DNA of 16,871 nt from Methanobacterium sp. PtaU1.Bin097 (GCA_002067325.1 MVQY01000107.1:1-16871); one strand, 5' to 3'; numbered from the stretch's first letter, positions 6,673 through 14,928 are shown. Translations and numbers: made by a program. The notes: generated by a model from the letters alone, not told the origin.

Positions 6673-7347
6673 TTGCATATACCGGACGGATTTATTCCAT
6701 TGTGGCAATGCGCTATATATTATGTGATTATGATAGTAGCATTGTACTTCTCCCTCAAATGGGCGAGAAAGAATCTTGATGAAAAATTGATTCCTTTAAT
6801 AGCAGTCTTATCAGCCGGAATATTCGCAATAATGTCCATGAACATGCCCATACCATTTGGTACAAGCGGACATATGTTAGGTGGCGCATTGGTTGCTATT
6901 GTATTCCTTGCACCCGAAGCCGCAGTACTGGTGCTATTTATAGTGCTATTGATACAGGCTCTTTTCTTTGGAGACGGAGGATTAACTGCTTTAGGGGCAA
7001 ATGTAGTTAACATGGGTTTAGTAGGAGGTGCTGTCGCATACTTCTCCTTCAAAGGCCTGTATAAGGCTATAGGCAAATATCCCGCAGCAGCAATAGCTGC
7101 ATGGCTGTCATTGTTTATAGCAGCTGAAGTAGTTGCGGTAGAGATGTGGCTAGCAGGAACCTTCCCATTAGATGTAGGTTTAGCTTCAATGGGAATATAC
7201 CATGCATTTATAGGTGTGATAGAAGCAATCTTAACCGTGGTTGTACTCATTGCACTTGATAAACTAAGGCCAGATCTGCTTGCCTGGAACAGGAAAACAT
7301 CGGGTGGACAAAAACTCGAAGGAAGTGAGGAGGTGGCTGCCAAATGA
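6673..7347 (+). CDS. cbiM: CbiM/NikM, substrate-binding membrane component of the ECF cobalt/nickel importer
   Basis: The 224-residue protein starts with MHIPDGF, the hallmark of CbiM/NikM, in which the N-terminal amine and His2 bind the metal. A later histidine in GTSGHMLGG is H67, the same number as the metal-binding His67 of NikM2. The start is TTG at 6673, fixed by the obligatory MHIPDG start and by GGAGGCG six bases upstream. About seven membrane helices are apparent. The role is high-affinity Co2+ or Ni2+ capture for CbiMNQO; the sequence does not show which metal. The C-terminal tail is short and charged. The stop codon overlaps the cbiN start in ATGA. Confidence 0.96.
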   Translation: MHIPDGFIPLWQCAIYYVIMIVALYFSLKWARKNLDEKLIPLIAVLSAGIFAIMSMNMPIPFGTSGHMLGGALVAIVFLAPEAAVLVLFIVLLIQALFFGDGGLTALGANVVNMGLVGGAVAYFSFKGLYKAIGKYPAAAIAAWLSLFIAAEVVAVEMWLAGTFPLDVGLASMGIYHAFIGVIEAILTVVVLIALDKLRPDLLAWNRKTSGGQKLEGSEEVAAK

Positions 7348-7643
7348 GTACCAATGATAAATACCTGGTTATCGCGGGTGTAATCATTTGTCTGTTGATC
7401 GCCGTCATGTCACCATTCATTGCATCACCAGATCCTGACGGCCTGGAAAAGTCGGCAGAAGATGCAGGTGTTCCTGAAGTCGAAGCTTCATACGAATCCC
7501 CATTCCCAGACTACACCATTGAAGGATTGGACAAGATTGGGGAAATAGCGGCATTGGCTATAGGTATCATCATTACGTTGATAATAGCCTATATCGTTGC
7601 CATAGCACTCAGAAGAAGAAACCCACCAGAAGCATCCAAATAA
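7344..7643 (+). CDS. cbiN: CbiN, small membrane component of the cobalt/nickel importer
   Basis: The 99-residue protein has the CbiN layout. There is one membrane helix near the N terminus (about 7-27), an extracytoplasmic segment with the family's SPDPDGLEKSAED and FPDYTIEG motifs, and a second helix (about 66-88) followed by RRR. CbiN assists metal loading of CbiM; in bacterial systems CbiMN alone has basal transport activity. The start overlaps the cbiM stop by four bases, so translation is coupled. T-tracts follow directly after the stop. Confidence 0.95.
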   Translation: MSTNDKYLVIAGVIICLLIAVMSPFIASPDPDGLEKSAEDAGVPEVEASYESPFPDYTIEGLDKIGEIAALAIGIIITLIIAYIVAIALRRRNPPEASK

Positions 7644-7650
7644 ATCCCCC

Positions 7651-7686
7651 TTTTTTATTTTATTTTTTTTATTAAAATCTTTTTTT
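7651..7686 (+). terminator. T-tracts after cbiN, inside the cbi cluster
   Basis: There are runs of six T (7651-7656), eight T (7663-7670) and seven T (7680-7686) within 40 bases. U-rich tracts of this kind terminate archaeal transcription. They lie between cbiN and cbiQ, so termination is likely to be partial or cbiQO has its own promoter. Confidence 0.55.
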
Positions 7687-7735
7687 AGGATAAAAAAAAC
7701 ATAAACATCAGATACATTTCAAAAGGAGATTCCTC

Positions 7736-8566
7736 ATGAATGGAGTAGGCTCGGTTAGAGAGCTTGAAAGGGAAACGGAAAAGGAAAGCATCCTCCATCT
7801 AATGGATGGAAGGGTGAAGTTAATTTTATTGATATTTATTATAGTGTACGCTGTGTTTTCTACTCAGATAGTAGTACTGGCTTTTTTAGAGTTATATCTC
7901 CTGCTTTTAATTTACATATCCCATGTTTCATTTAAAAGCTCATTTAAAAGAATATTACTGTTACTACCCTTTGGAGGGTTCATAATCGCATTCCAGCCAT
8001 TCATACATCCTGGTGATGTAATATGGACTGGAATTTTCGGCTTACAGGTTACGCAACAGGGGTTGATGTGGGCGGTGCTTCTCATGTCCAGACTCATAGT
8101 GGCTTTAACTTCCATAGTACTTTTATCATCTATAAGTCCTATGCAGGAAGTTGCCCAATCCTTCAGGAAGTTAGGCATGCCCCGGGAACTGGCCATGATA
8201 TTCAGTCTCATGATCAGGTTCCTCTTCATGTTCTACGATGAACTGCACAGGATCATGCATGCCCAGAAAGCCAGATGTTTCGATGCCTTCAATAAGAAGA
8301 TTCCCTACAAATGGAGGATGAAACAGTTAGGTTACACTGTAGCTATGATGTTCCTAAGGGCCTATGAACAGGGCGAAACTATATATATGAGTATGGTAAG
8401 TCGTGGTTTTTCAGATCAATCAAATTTTTACCAGGACAGAAAGAAAAAACTGGGTACAACGGAGTACGTATATATCGGAGTTACCGTGTTGCTGGTAGTC
8501 TGTCTGCAAGTTCTGGCAATGACCCATTTTTACGAACTGGGTGTTTTAGGAATGAACATCATATGA
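7736..8566 (+). CDS. cbiQ: CbiQ, transmembrane energy-coupling component (ECF-T)
   Basis: The 276-residue protein has about five or six membrane helices and the two Arg-containing coupling motifs of ECF T proteins: HAQKARCFD (about 180-188) and SMVSRGFSD (about 219-227). Most family members read ARG in the first motif, so ARC is a mild deviation. The protein links the CbiO ATPase to the CbiM substrate subunit. AGGAG stands seven bases before the ATG. The N-terminal 30 residues are charged and cytoplasmic. It is separated from cbiN by 92 bases of T-rich DNA and from cbiO by 57 bases. Confidence 0.93.
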   Translation: MNGVGSVRELERETEKESILHLMDGRVKLILLIFIIVYAVFSTQIVVLAFLELYLLLLIYISHVSFKSSFKRILLLLPFGGFIIAFQPFIHPGDVIWTGIFGLQVTQQGLMWAVLLMSRLIVALTSIVLLSSISPMQEVAQSFRKLGMPRELAMIFSLMIRFLFMFYDELHRIMHAQKARCFDAFNKKIPYKWRMKQLGYTVAMMFLRAYEQGETIYMSMVSRGFSDQSNFYQDRKKKLGTTEYVYIGVTVLLVVCLQVLAMTHFYELGVLGMNII

Positions 8567-8623
8567 ACTTTTTTGCGTGGGGAGGATATTAAAAAATCTT
8601 CTAATACAATATAGGGATAATAA

Positions 8624-9592
8624 ATGACCAGAACCATTATCCAAACTGAAAACATGGGATTCACCTATCCTGACGGTACGTCCGCACTTCAAAATATAAA
8701 TATTGAAATAAAGGAGGGGGAAAGGGTAGCGGTAATTGGTTCCAACGGTGCTGGTAAATCTACTCTTTTTGCACATTTCAACGGCATCAACAAACCAACC
8801 TCTGGGCATATAAAGATCCATGGCAAGCCCATGACCTACCGAAAAGAGGAACTGCTCCAGATAAGACAGAAAGTAGGTATCGTCTTCCAGAACCCAGATG
8901 ATCAACTCTTTGCACCTACCGTTATTGAGGACGTGGCCTTCGGACCCATGAACCTGGGACTTTCTGAGGATGAGGTGGATGGACGGGTGGAAGAAGCCCT
9001 GAAACTGGTGGGGATGACTGGGCTGGAGAAAAAAGCACCCCACCACTTGAGTGGTGGACAGAAAAAACGAGTAGCCATTGCCGGTATCCTGGCCATGAGA
9101 CCTGAGATCATGGTACTGGATGAACCAACCACGGGACTAGATCCTACAGGTGTGGATCAAATAATGAAAATACTTTACATGTTAAATAAGGAAGCTATGA
9201 GCATCATCATCGCTTCCCATGATGTGGAGATGGTCACTCAATTTGCAGATAAGATCTTCGTACTTCACGATGGTGAGATAATCGGTCAAGGCACAACCGA
9301 AGAGATATTCAATGATTGCGAAACCCTTTATAAAGCCCATCTGCGCCCACCCAAATCAGCAGAACTTCTATATATGCTTAAAAATGAAGGTTTCCCTGTT
9401 AACATTAAGTTAACTGTTGATGAAGCATATCACGAGATCCTGCATGCCTTAGGAAGTCAGTCCTATCATAATCTGCTTCATCTGGTGAAAGATGATCTAC
9501 ATCATAAACTCCTGCATAGCCTGGGAGAAGATAAATATCACGAACTTTTACACTTGCTAGAAGAGAATCAAAAGGATGTAACATCTTCCTAG
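8624..9592 (+). CDS. cbiO: CbiO, ATPase of the cobalt/nickel importer, with His-repeat C-terminal tail
   Basis: The 322-residue protein has a complete ABC ATPase: Walker A GSNGAGKST (39-47), Q-loop Q89 in FQNPDDQLF, signature LSGGQ (142-146), Walker B MVLDEP with catalytic E167, and H-loop H199. It powers CbiMNQO from the cytoplasmic face. It is about 40 residues longer than usual CbiO proteins. The extra part consists of four contiguous 12-residue units (269-316), YHEILH, YHNLLH, HHKLLH and YHELLH each followed by six more residues. Each unit carries a His pair spaced i, i+4, and leucines at fixed places, so the units could form amphipathic helices with a metal-binding face. A short AGGGAT ribosome site precedes the ATG. 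Confidence 0.95.
   Translation: MTRTIIQTENMGFTYPDGTSALQNINIEIKEGERVAVIGSNGAGKSTLFAHFNGINKPTSGHIKIHGKPMTYRKEELLQIRQKVGIVFQNPDDQLFAPTVIEDVAFGPMNLGLSEDEVDGRVEEALKLVGMTGLEKKAPHHLSGGQKKRVAIAGILAMRPEIMVLDEPTTGLDPTGVDQIMKILYMLNKEAMSIIIASHDVEMVTQFADKIFVLHDGEIIGQGTTEEIFNDCETLYKAHLRPPKSAELLYMLKNEGFPVNIKLTVDEAYHEILHALGSQSYHNLLHLVKDDLHHKLLHSLGEDKYHELLHLLEENQKDVTSS
9428..9571 (+). repeat. Four 36-base units encoding 12-residue HxxLH repeats in cbiO
   Basis: The translated units are YHEILHALGSQS, YHNLLHLVKDDL, HHKLLHSLGEDK and YHELLHLLEENQ, end to end with no gaps. The consensus is aromatic/His-H-x-L-L-H-x-L-x-x-D/E-x. The DNA copies are diverged, so the repeat is old or under protein-level selection. Confidence 0.9.
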
Positions 9593-9643
9593 CGATTTAC
9601 CCTACTATAATTTAAGAAAGCAAGTACATATTTTAATACATTG

Positions 9644-9675
9644 ACTGTTTGAGTTTAAAAAATTAAACTGTTTGA
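9644..9675 (+). promoter_or_regulatory. Direct and inverted repeats upstream of copB
   Basis: ACTGTTTGA occurs at 9644-9652 and again at 9667-9675, a 23-base period. Between them, AGTTTAA (9652-9658) and TTAAACT (9663-9669) form a 7-base inverted repeat around AAAA. A weak TATA-like ATATTTTAA lies just upstream (about 9627-9635). This is a candidate metal-regulator site for copB. Confidence 0.4.
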
Positions 9676-9730
9676 TACAAATATCAGGTTACAAATTGGA
9701 TGAAGTTGCGAATTTTTTACAGGTTAAGGG

Positions 9731-11962
9731 ATGATATCCTTGAAAGATCATGAAGATTCCCCTGAAAAAACACTTCAAGAAAAAAATCACCACCCCCAAG
9801 AAGAAAATAACCACTCAATAGAACACGAACATAGAGAACATCCTGAACAGGGCCACTCCAAACACGGAGAACACAAAGAAAACAAACGTACAGAACACGA
9901 AGGACACACTGAACATTTAAAACAGGACCACACAAAACACGAAGAGCATGTAGAACATGAGCATAAAGAGCATCTGGAACACGATGAACACCCAGAACAT
10001 AACCATCACGACCATCACCAGGCCATGATGGCTGATTTTAAGAAAAGATTCATAATATCTCTGATTATAACCGTCCCTGTCTTTTTCCTCTCAGAGATGG
10101 TGCAGGAATTACTGGGACTGCACTTTCTCAGTTTCCAGGGTGATATTTACATCCTGTTTCTATTATCATCCTTTGTATTCTTCTATGGGGGTTACCCCTT
10201 CTTCACTGGCATGGTAGGTGAGTTGAAAGTCAGGCAGCCAGGTATGATGACCCTGGTAGCGGTGGCCATCACCACAGCCTACATCTACAGTGCGGGAGTT
10301 ACCTTCGGACTTATGGGTATGACCTTCTACTTGGAACTGGTCACTCTAATCGATATCATGTTACTGGGGCACTGGATCGAAATGCGCTCTGTGATGGGCG
10401 CCTCCCGGGCGCTCCAGGAACTGGCTACCCTCCTTCCCAAGAAAGCCCACCGGATTGGTGGGGAAGGTAAAGTGGAGGATGTGCCCCTTGAACATCTACA
10501 GGTGGACGACCTGGTACTGGTAAAACCCGGAGAGAAAGTACCTGCCGATGGTATTATAAAGGAAGGCCAGTCTTATATAAACGAATCACTTCTCACTGGT
10601 GAATCGAAACCCATCCTCCGCAGTGCAGGGGAAGGAGTTATAGGGGGCTCAATCAATGGTGAAAGCTCTATTAAGATAATGGTGGAGAAGATTGGTGAAG
10701 ATTCGTTCATCTCCCAGGTGGTGAGTCTGGTGGAGGAGGCTCAGGAGAGTAAATCACATACCCAGGATCTGGCCAACCGGGCCGCTTTCTGGCTGACCAT
10801 CGTCGCCTTATCAGGGGGTTTAATTACTTTATTGGTGTGGCTGGGAATGTTAGGCCAGGACTTATCCTTCGCCCTGGAGAGGGCGGTGACGGTGATGGTC
10901 ACCACCTGTCCCCATGCCCTGGGGTTAGCCATACCTCTGGTGGTGGCTGTCTCCACTGCCATATCTGCCAAAAATGGGGTTCTAATTCGTGACCGTCAGT
11001 CCTTTGAGAACATGAAAAACATCCACGCGGTTATCTTCGATAAAACCGGCACCCTTACCGAGGGTAAGTTCGGTGTCACCGATGTGATCTCCTTTAAAAT
11101 GGATGATTTCAGTGAAGAAGAGATCCTCAAATATGCTGCTTCAGTGGAAAAGGAATCCGAACACCCAGTAGCTCAGGGGATACTTAAATCCGCCCAGGAA
11201 ACCTATCCTATCAAGGATTTCCATTCCCATCCTGGTGAAGGTGTCCAGGCTCTGGTGGGAGATCATGAGGTGAAGGTGGTTAGTCCAGCCTATATAGAGA
11301 CTAATAAACTGGAAATAACCAGTCCCGAGTTAGTTGATATCCGGAAACAGCCGAAAACAGTGGTCTACGTAGTAATAGATGGTGAGGCTGCTGGTGCCAT
11401 TGCACTGGCTGATGTGATACGGCCAGAATCTAAAAATACCATTTTAAAGTTGCAGAGGCAGGGGATTCAGTGCATGATGCTAACTGGGGATAATGAGGAT
11501 GTGGCTCGCTGGGTTGCCGAGGAACTCGGATTGGATGAATATTTCTACCGGGTTCTACCCCATGAAAAAGCCCTTAAAGTACGCGAGGTACAGGAGAAGG
11601 GATATAAAGTGGCCATGGTTGGAGACGGTGTAAATGACGCTCCAGCATTAACCCAGGCTGATGTAGGTATTTCCATTGGAGCAGGGACTGATGTGGCTAT
11701 GGAGAGTGCCGATGTGGTCCTGGTCAAGAGCAACCCGGCAGATATGGTAACCATCCTGGGGCTTACCAAGGCCACCTATAGTAAAATGTGGCAGAATCTA
11801 TTATGGGCCACGGGATATAACGCCTTTGCCATACCCCTGGCAGCAGGATTGCTCTACAGCTGGGGCATCCTCCTGAGTCCGGCTATGGGTGCAGTTCTCA
11901 TGTCCTTAAGCACCGTGATAGTGGCCTTCAATGCTCAGTTGCTTAGGATAAATAAAATCTAA
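9731..11962 (+). CDS. copB: CopB-like P1B-type copper-transporting ATPase with His-rich N terminus
   Basis: The 743-residue P-type ATPase has the CPH metal-site motif in membrane helix 6 (C393-P394-H395), phosphorylation motif DKTGT (D437) and hinge GDGVNDAP (about 631-638). The last helix contains MSLSTVIVAFNA. CPH plus MSxST marks the P1B-3 (CopB) group, which exports copper from the cytoplasm. The TGES actuator motif is present (LLTGESKP). Before the first helix, residues 1-97 hold 26 histidines with many Glu and Lys, far richer than the short His tails of most CopB proteins, and no CxxC ferredoxin-like metal domain. ATG 9731 is used here; TTG 9740 is in frame and better spaced from AAGGGATGAT. 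It follows cbiO by 138 bases on the same strand and probably has its own promoter. Confidence 0.94.
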   Translation: MISLKDHEDSPEKTLQEKNHHPQEENNHSIEHEHREHPEQGHSKHGEHKENKRTEHEGHTEHLKQDHTKHEEHVEHEHKEHLEHDEHPEHNHHDHHQAMMADFKKRFIISLIITVPVFFLSEMVQELLGLHFLSFQGDIYILFLLSSFVFFYGGYPFFTGMVGELKVRQPGMMTLVAVAITTAYIYSAGVTFGLMGMTFYLELVTLIDIMLLGHWIEMRSVMGASRALQELATLLPKKAHRIGGEGKVEDVPLEHLQVDDLVLVKPGEKVPADGIIKEGQSYINESLLTGESKPILRSAGEGVIGGSINGESSIKIMVEKIGEDSFISQVVSLVEEAQESKSHTQDLANRAAFWLTIVALSGGLITLLVWLGMLGQDLSFALERAVTVMVTTCPHALGLAIPLVVAVSTAISAKNGVLIRDRQSFENMKNIHAVIFDKTGTLTEGKFGVTDVISFKMDDFSEEEILKYAASVEKESEHPVAQGILKSAQETYPIKDFHSHPGEGVQALVGDHEVKVVSPAYIETNKLEITSPELVDIRKQPKTVVYVVIDGEAAGAIALADVIRPESKNTILKLQRQGIQCMMLTGDNEDVARWVAEELGLDEYFYRVLPHEKALKVREVQEKGYKVAMVGDGVNDAPALTQADVGISIGAGTDVAMESADVVLVKSNPADMVTILGLTKATYSKMWQNLLWATGYNAFAIPLAAGLLYSWGILLSPAMGAVLMSLSTVIVAFNAQLLRINKI
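9749..10018 (+). repeat. Low-complexity His/Glu-rich coding stretch of copB
   Basis: EH, HxEH and HKEH units recur over about 90 codons, giving CA(C/T)GAA-rich DNA. It probably acts as a metal-buffering or metal-delivery segment ahead of the pump. The copy number of such units may vary between strains. Confidence 0.8.
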
Positions 11963-12053
11963 TTTTTCTACACTCAAATTAAATATTAGATTTCCCTGCC
12001 CCAGTAAAAAAACATAGATTTCTACACTCAAAAAAAATTCTGATTTTCCCTAA
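11963..12053. repeat. Imperfect 54-base tandem repeat in the convergent gap after copB
   Basis: TTTCTACACTCAAA occurs at 11965-11978 and 12019-12032, and TTTCCCT at 11991-11997 and 12045-12051, both with a period of 54 bases. The intervening bases are partly conserved. T-runs occur on the plus strand (11963-11967) and A-runs, i.e. minus-strand T-runs, at 12005-12011 and 12030-12037. The region probably terminates transcription from both sides. Confidence 0.6.
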
Positions 12054-12056
12054 TTT

Positions 12057-13247
12057 CTAAACCTTCGGCTCCAGCCTCTTGATCATGAAGGCCATGAACA
12101 CCACTATGGCTGGGAAGAAGAATAAGTACATTATCAACAAGACTACTGGCGGCAGTATGGCGCCCATAACTGTTGATGCGGCTATCAACATGATCAGGGT
12201 AATTACCGGTGCCAGTATGGCGATGAACATGTAGATCATGGTGAATGAATTCAATTTCTGAGCGTAATCTTTAAGCTTCATACGCATTTCATAGGCGATG
12301 TCATCAGCTATAACTGTTAAAGTTTTAGCTAAATCCCCACCACTGGTGAGTGTTCGGGTTATCTGATGGATAGCCCTTTCCATCCCCTCAGAGTTTATTC
12401 TGTCGCTCATATCCAGGAGGGCTTTTTCTGTGGTCTCCCCGTACCTTATCTCTTCCAGTGCCCGGGAGAACTCTTCAGATAGGGGTCCGTATCCAGAAGT
12501 GGCGATGGAGCGCATGCTGTCGTGAAGTCCTATTCCGGCCCTTAATTCTGTGGCCATCTGCCTCAAGGCGAAGGGCAGTTCTCTGGCGGCTTCTGTGGAT
12601 TTGCTTCCCTGTTTCATTCTGGGAAGGAAGAAGATCATGAGGGCCATCATAAATATGAGGATTCCCACTACCAGGCCAATTTCAATTCCAAAGCCCATCA
12701 CAGTTACTATCACGAGCACCAATGCAAAGGAAACCCCGCCCATAAGCAGGATCAGCTTGGGATCCATCTTTTCCTTCTGTTCTTCCTTGAGTATTTCCTC
12801 TAAGGAAGCTTTCCGGAGGGCATCCTGTTTCTTCTTATCTACCTCAGATTCTTTGGTCTGTTCATGCCTGCTGTCGATGAGGTCCTTGAACATCTCGATT
12901 TCTTCTTTATCCATCTTCTTTCTTTTTATGGTCCGCTGGGGACGGGGGGCCTGGAAAGATGATTTTGATTCTTTATCTCCAAATAATCCTTTTGATTCTC
13001 TATCACCGAATAATCCTTTTGAAGGGGTTGACGCGTCCAGTAATGGCTTGGTCTCTGTTTTTTCTTCTGGTTCGGATTTTTTACCAAATTCCAGTCCTCT
13101 TTTCTCCCTTAACCTTCTCTCAGCAGGCCGCATTTCACTTAATTTTTTTACAGGAGCCTGAACTCCTTCACCTACTTTCTGACTGGAATTTATGGTAAAA
13201 TTTCCAATGGTGTTAAAAAATCTCTTAAGACCGTCGAAGGGTGCCAT
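12057..13247 (-). CDS. TadC/FlaJ-like membrane protein (type II secretion F domain)
   Basis: The protein (396 residues from the chosen start) has a charged, Lys/Glu-rich N-terminal half, then two membrane helices, a cytoplasmic T2SSF domain (LPFALRQMATELRAGIGLHDS through TSGGDLAKTL) and two further helices at the C terminus. This is the platform protein of archaeal type IV pilus or secretion machines, working with the ATPase encoded just upstream. Near residues 76-93 the nine-residue unit SKGLFGDxE occurs twice in tandem. The open frame extends to TTG 13262, but GGTGA six bases before ATG 13247 makes MAPFDG the better start. There are 52 bases between the ATPase stop and this start, so they form one operon. 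No pilin gene is in view. Confidence 0.88.
   Translation of the reverse strand: MAPFDGLKRFFNTIGNFTINSSQKVGEGVQAPVKKLSEMRPAERRLREKRGLEFGKKSEPEEKTETKPLLDASTPSKGLFGDRESKGLFGDKESKSSFQAPRPQRTIKRKKMDKEEIEMFKDLIDSRHEQTKESEVDKKKQDALRKASLEEILKEEQKEKMDPKLILLMGGVSFALVLVIVTVMGFGIEIGLVVGILIFMMALMIFFLPRMKQGSKSTEAARELPFALRQMATELRAGIGLHDSMRSIATSGYGPLSEEFSRALEEIRYGETTEKALLDMSDRINSEGMERAIHQITRTLTSGGDLAKTLTVIADDIAYEMRMKLKDYAQKLNSFTMIYMFIAILAPVITLIMLIAASTVMGAILPPVVLLIMYLFFFPAIVVFMAFMIKRLEPKV
12969..13022 (-). repeat. Two tandem 27-base units encoding SKGLFGDxE in the TadC-like gene
   Basis: The two units encode SKGLFGDRE and SKGLFGDKE back to back. The DNA copies are still largely alike, which points to a recent duplication in the cytoplasmic N-terminal region. 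It is in frame and does not disturb the T2SSF domain. Confidence 0.75.
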
Positions 13248-13299
13248 TATTTTCACCATCAAGTGAATTTTTTCTAATTATTTTTAAATCCACAAATTA

Positions 13300-14919
13300 T
13301 TATAATACTTCATCCAGCATTGCATCTGGATCACGGTAATATTGATTGACATACTGTCCCACTTCATCTATGGAACGGATGTTGTTATCGGCCAGGTATT
13401 CCAGTACCAGTCGTCTTTTTTCTATCTCTTCTTCTATCTCTGATATTCCTATACCCCGTAGTTCAGAGATGTCCCGAAGGGTCTGGCTGGCTATTCCCAC
13501 GTACTCCACTTTATCATTGACATTATCCCATTCAAATACCCTGTTGAGCTGCACGTTACCCTCTTCCATACCAACCACCTCTGCTACTTCGGTGATTCTA
13601 CGTATGGAACCTCCTTCTGGCCTGTACATTCTCTGTTGCATGATTATAAAGTCCAGGGCAGGTATCATTATGTTGGGAACGTTCATGGGCTGGTTTATCA
13701 GACGGGTTATTGTTTCCCGTGCGGTGTTAGAGTGAAGGGTTCCCATACCGGAGTGTCCGGTGTTCAGGGCTGTGAAAAGTGTGATGGCTTCTGCGCCCCT
13801 TACTTCTCCTACGATCACCCGGTCAGGTCTCTGTCTCAGTGAGTTTTTAACCAGGGTGTCCATGGTGAGTTCTCCTTTACCTTCTATGTTGGGTGGGCGG
13901 GTTTCCATCCTTACCACGTGGCTGTGGGGTAGTTGTAATTCTAGGGTGTCCTCAATGGTGATTATCCTCTCCCGGGGAGGTACAAAAGCGGCTATGGTGT
14001 TCATGGTGGTTGTTTTTCCAGAACCTGTTCCCCCGGCTATTATGGCGTTACAGGGTTTTACACCTAATCCATCGGTGCACACCCACATGAACCCGGCGAG
14101 ATGTGGGGATATAGTCTTGTAATTTATTAAATCAACCACAGTTAATGGGTCCTTTTTGAATTTACGTATGGTAAGTGTTGGGCCGTCTGCAGATACAGGT
14201 GGGAGGGTTGCGTTTACCCTGGAACCGTCTTTAAGACGGGCGTCTAATATGGGTGTCTGCTGGTCAATCCTCCGGTTAACCTGCCGGGCTATAACATCGA
14301 TGATGGCCTTGATCTCTGATTCTTCTTCAAAGATTACGTTGGTAACCATCATCCCTATGTCACGGTGGTATACGAAGACTTTACTCCCGATTCCAATAAC
14401 CATTATCTCTTCAAGGTCATCGTCCTTAATCATATGGTCCAGTTTACCGTATCCCAGCATTTCCTGGGATATCTGTGCTGATAAGCGGTCCACGTCCCGG
14501 ACACCCCTGGAACGCAGAAACTGTTTACATTCTACTATAAAGGACTCTTCATCTACCTGGAAATCATCCTGGGTGACGGCTACTTCCACCAGTTTTTCCC
14601 TTATTTCATTGTAAAGCTGCCTTTCTTTAGCAGAAAAAGTAGGTATTGTAACATTGTAATTAGGAATTAATCCTTCTTCTATAATTTCAGCCTTCATCAC
14701 ATCGGAAACTTTCTTAATCTTTTTAGTTCTCTTCCTGGAAGGCTTCTCTATTAATTTATCTATGTTAAATGCTTCATCATCAGAATCAGAGATAACTTTT
14801 CTAACCTTTCTTTTTACTGGTTCATCCTCTTCTTCCCGGGGGACATATCCTTCTCCCTCCTCTTCGTCGGCAAAGTCTCCCAGTAGATCCCGGATAATTT
14901 CTTTCCTTTTGTCTCTCAT
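13300..14919 (-). CDS. VirB11/TadA-like secretion or pilus ATPase
   Basis: The protein is a type II/IV secretion ATPase. Its Walker A is GGTGSGKTTT (near residue 300). An Asp box (ITIEDTLELQL), Walker B VIVGEVRGAEA and a His box TGHSGMGTLHSNTA follow. The N-terminal 90 residues are highly charged (DEEEGEGYVPREEEDEP, then KRKVRK and SRKRTKKIKK), an addition before the usual N-terminal domain. ATP hydrolysis would drive pilin assembly or export with the TadC-like protein encoded downstream. The frame opens at GTG 14949, but that stretch contains CTATATAAAT, so it is probably promoter DNA. ATG 14919, with GTGAG just upstream, is preferred and gives 539 residues. It is divergent from the methyltransferase gene. 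Confidence 0.9.
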   Translation of the reverse strand: MRDKRKEIIRDLLGDFADEEEGEGYVPREEEDEPVKRKVRKVISDSDDEAFNIDKLIEKPSRKRTKKIKKVSDVMKAEIIEEGLIPNYNVTIPTFSAKERQLYNEIREKLVEVAVTQDDFQVDEESFIVECKQFLRSRGVRDVDRLSAQISQEMLGYGKLDHMIKDDDLEEIMVIGIGSKVFVYHRDIGMMVTNVIFEEESEIKAIIDVIARQVNRRIDQQTPILDARLKDGSRVNATLPPVSADGPTLTIRKFKKDPLTVVDLINYKTISPHLAGFMWVCTDGLGVKPCNAIIAGGTGSGKTTTMNTIAAFVPPRERIITIEDTLELQLPHSHVVRMETRPPNIEGKGELTMDTLVKNSLRQRPDRVIVGEVRGAEAITLFTALNTGHSGMGTLHSNTARETITRLINQPMNVPNIMIPALDFIIMQQRMYRPEGGSIRRITEVAEVVGMEEGNVQLNRVFEWDNVNDKVEYVGIASQTLRDISELRGIGISEIEEEIEKRRLVLEYLADNNIRSIDEVGQYVNQYYRDPDAMLDEVL

Positions 14920-14928
14920 AATTCTCAC

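Noticed and set aside
6720..7343. Long open frame (207 codons) on the minus strand opposite cbiM.
   Set aside because: It is a shadow of cbiM, which has unmistakable family motifs and a ribosome site; the antisense product is low-complexity Ala/Ser/Thr.
8546..9046. Open frame of 166 codons on the minus strand opposite the cbiO start.
   Set aside because: It lies across the conserved CbiO Walker A and Q-loop codons and its product shows no recognisable domain.
9428..9571. HEILH and HELLH in the CbiO tail match the HExxH zinc-protease signature.
   Set aside because: They belong to a 12-residue repeat in which the Glu is not kept in the other two units (HNLLH, HKLLH), and there is no protease fold around them.
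9731..10018. CRISPR-like or minisatellite array in the repetitive start of copB.
   Set aside because: The repetition comes from His/Glu codons in frame and has no regular repeat-spacer structure.
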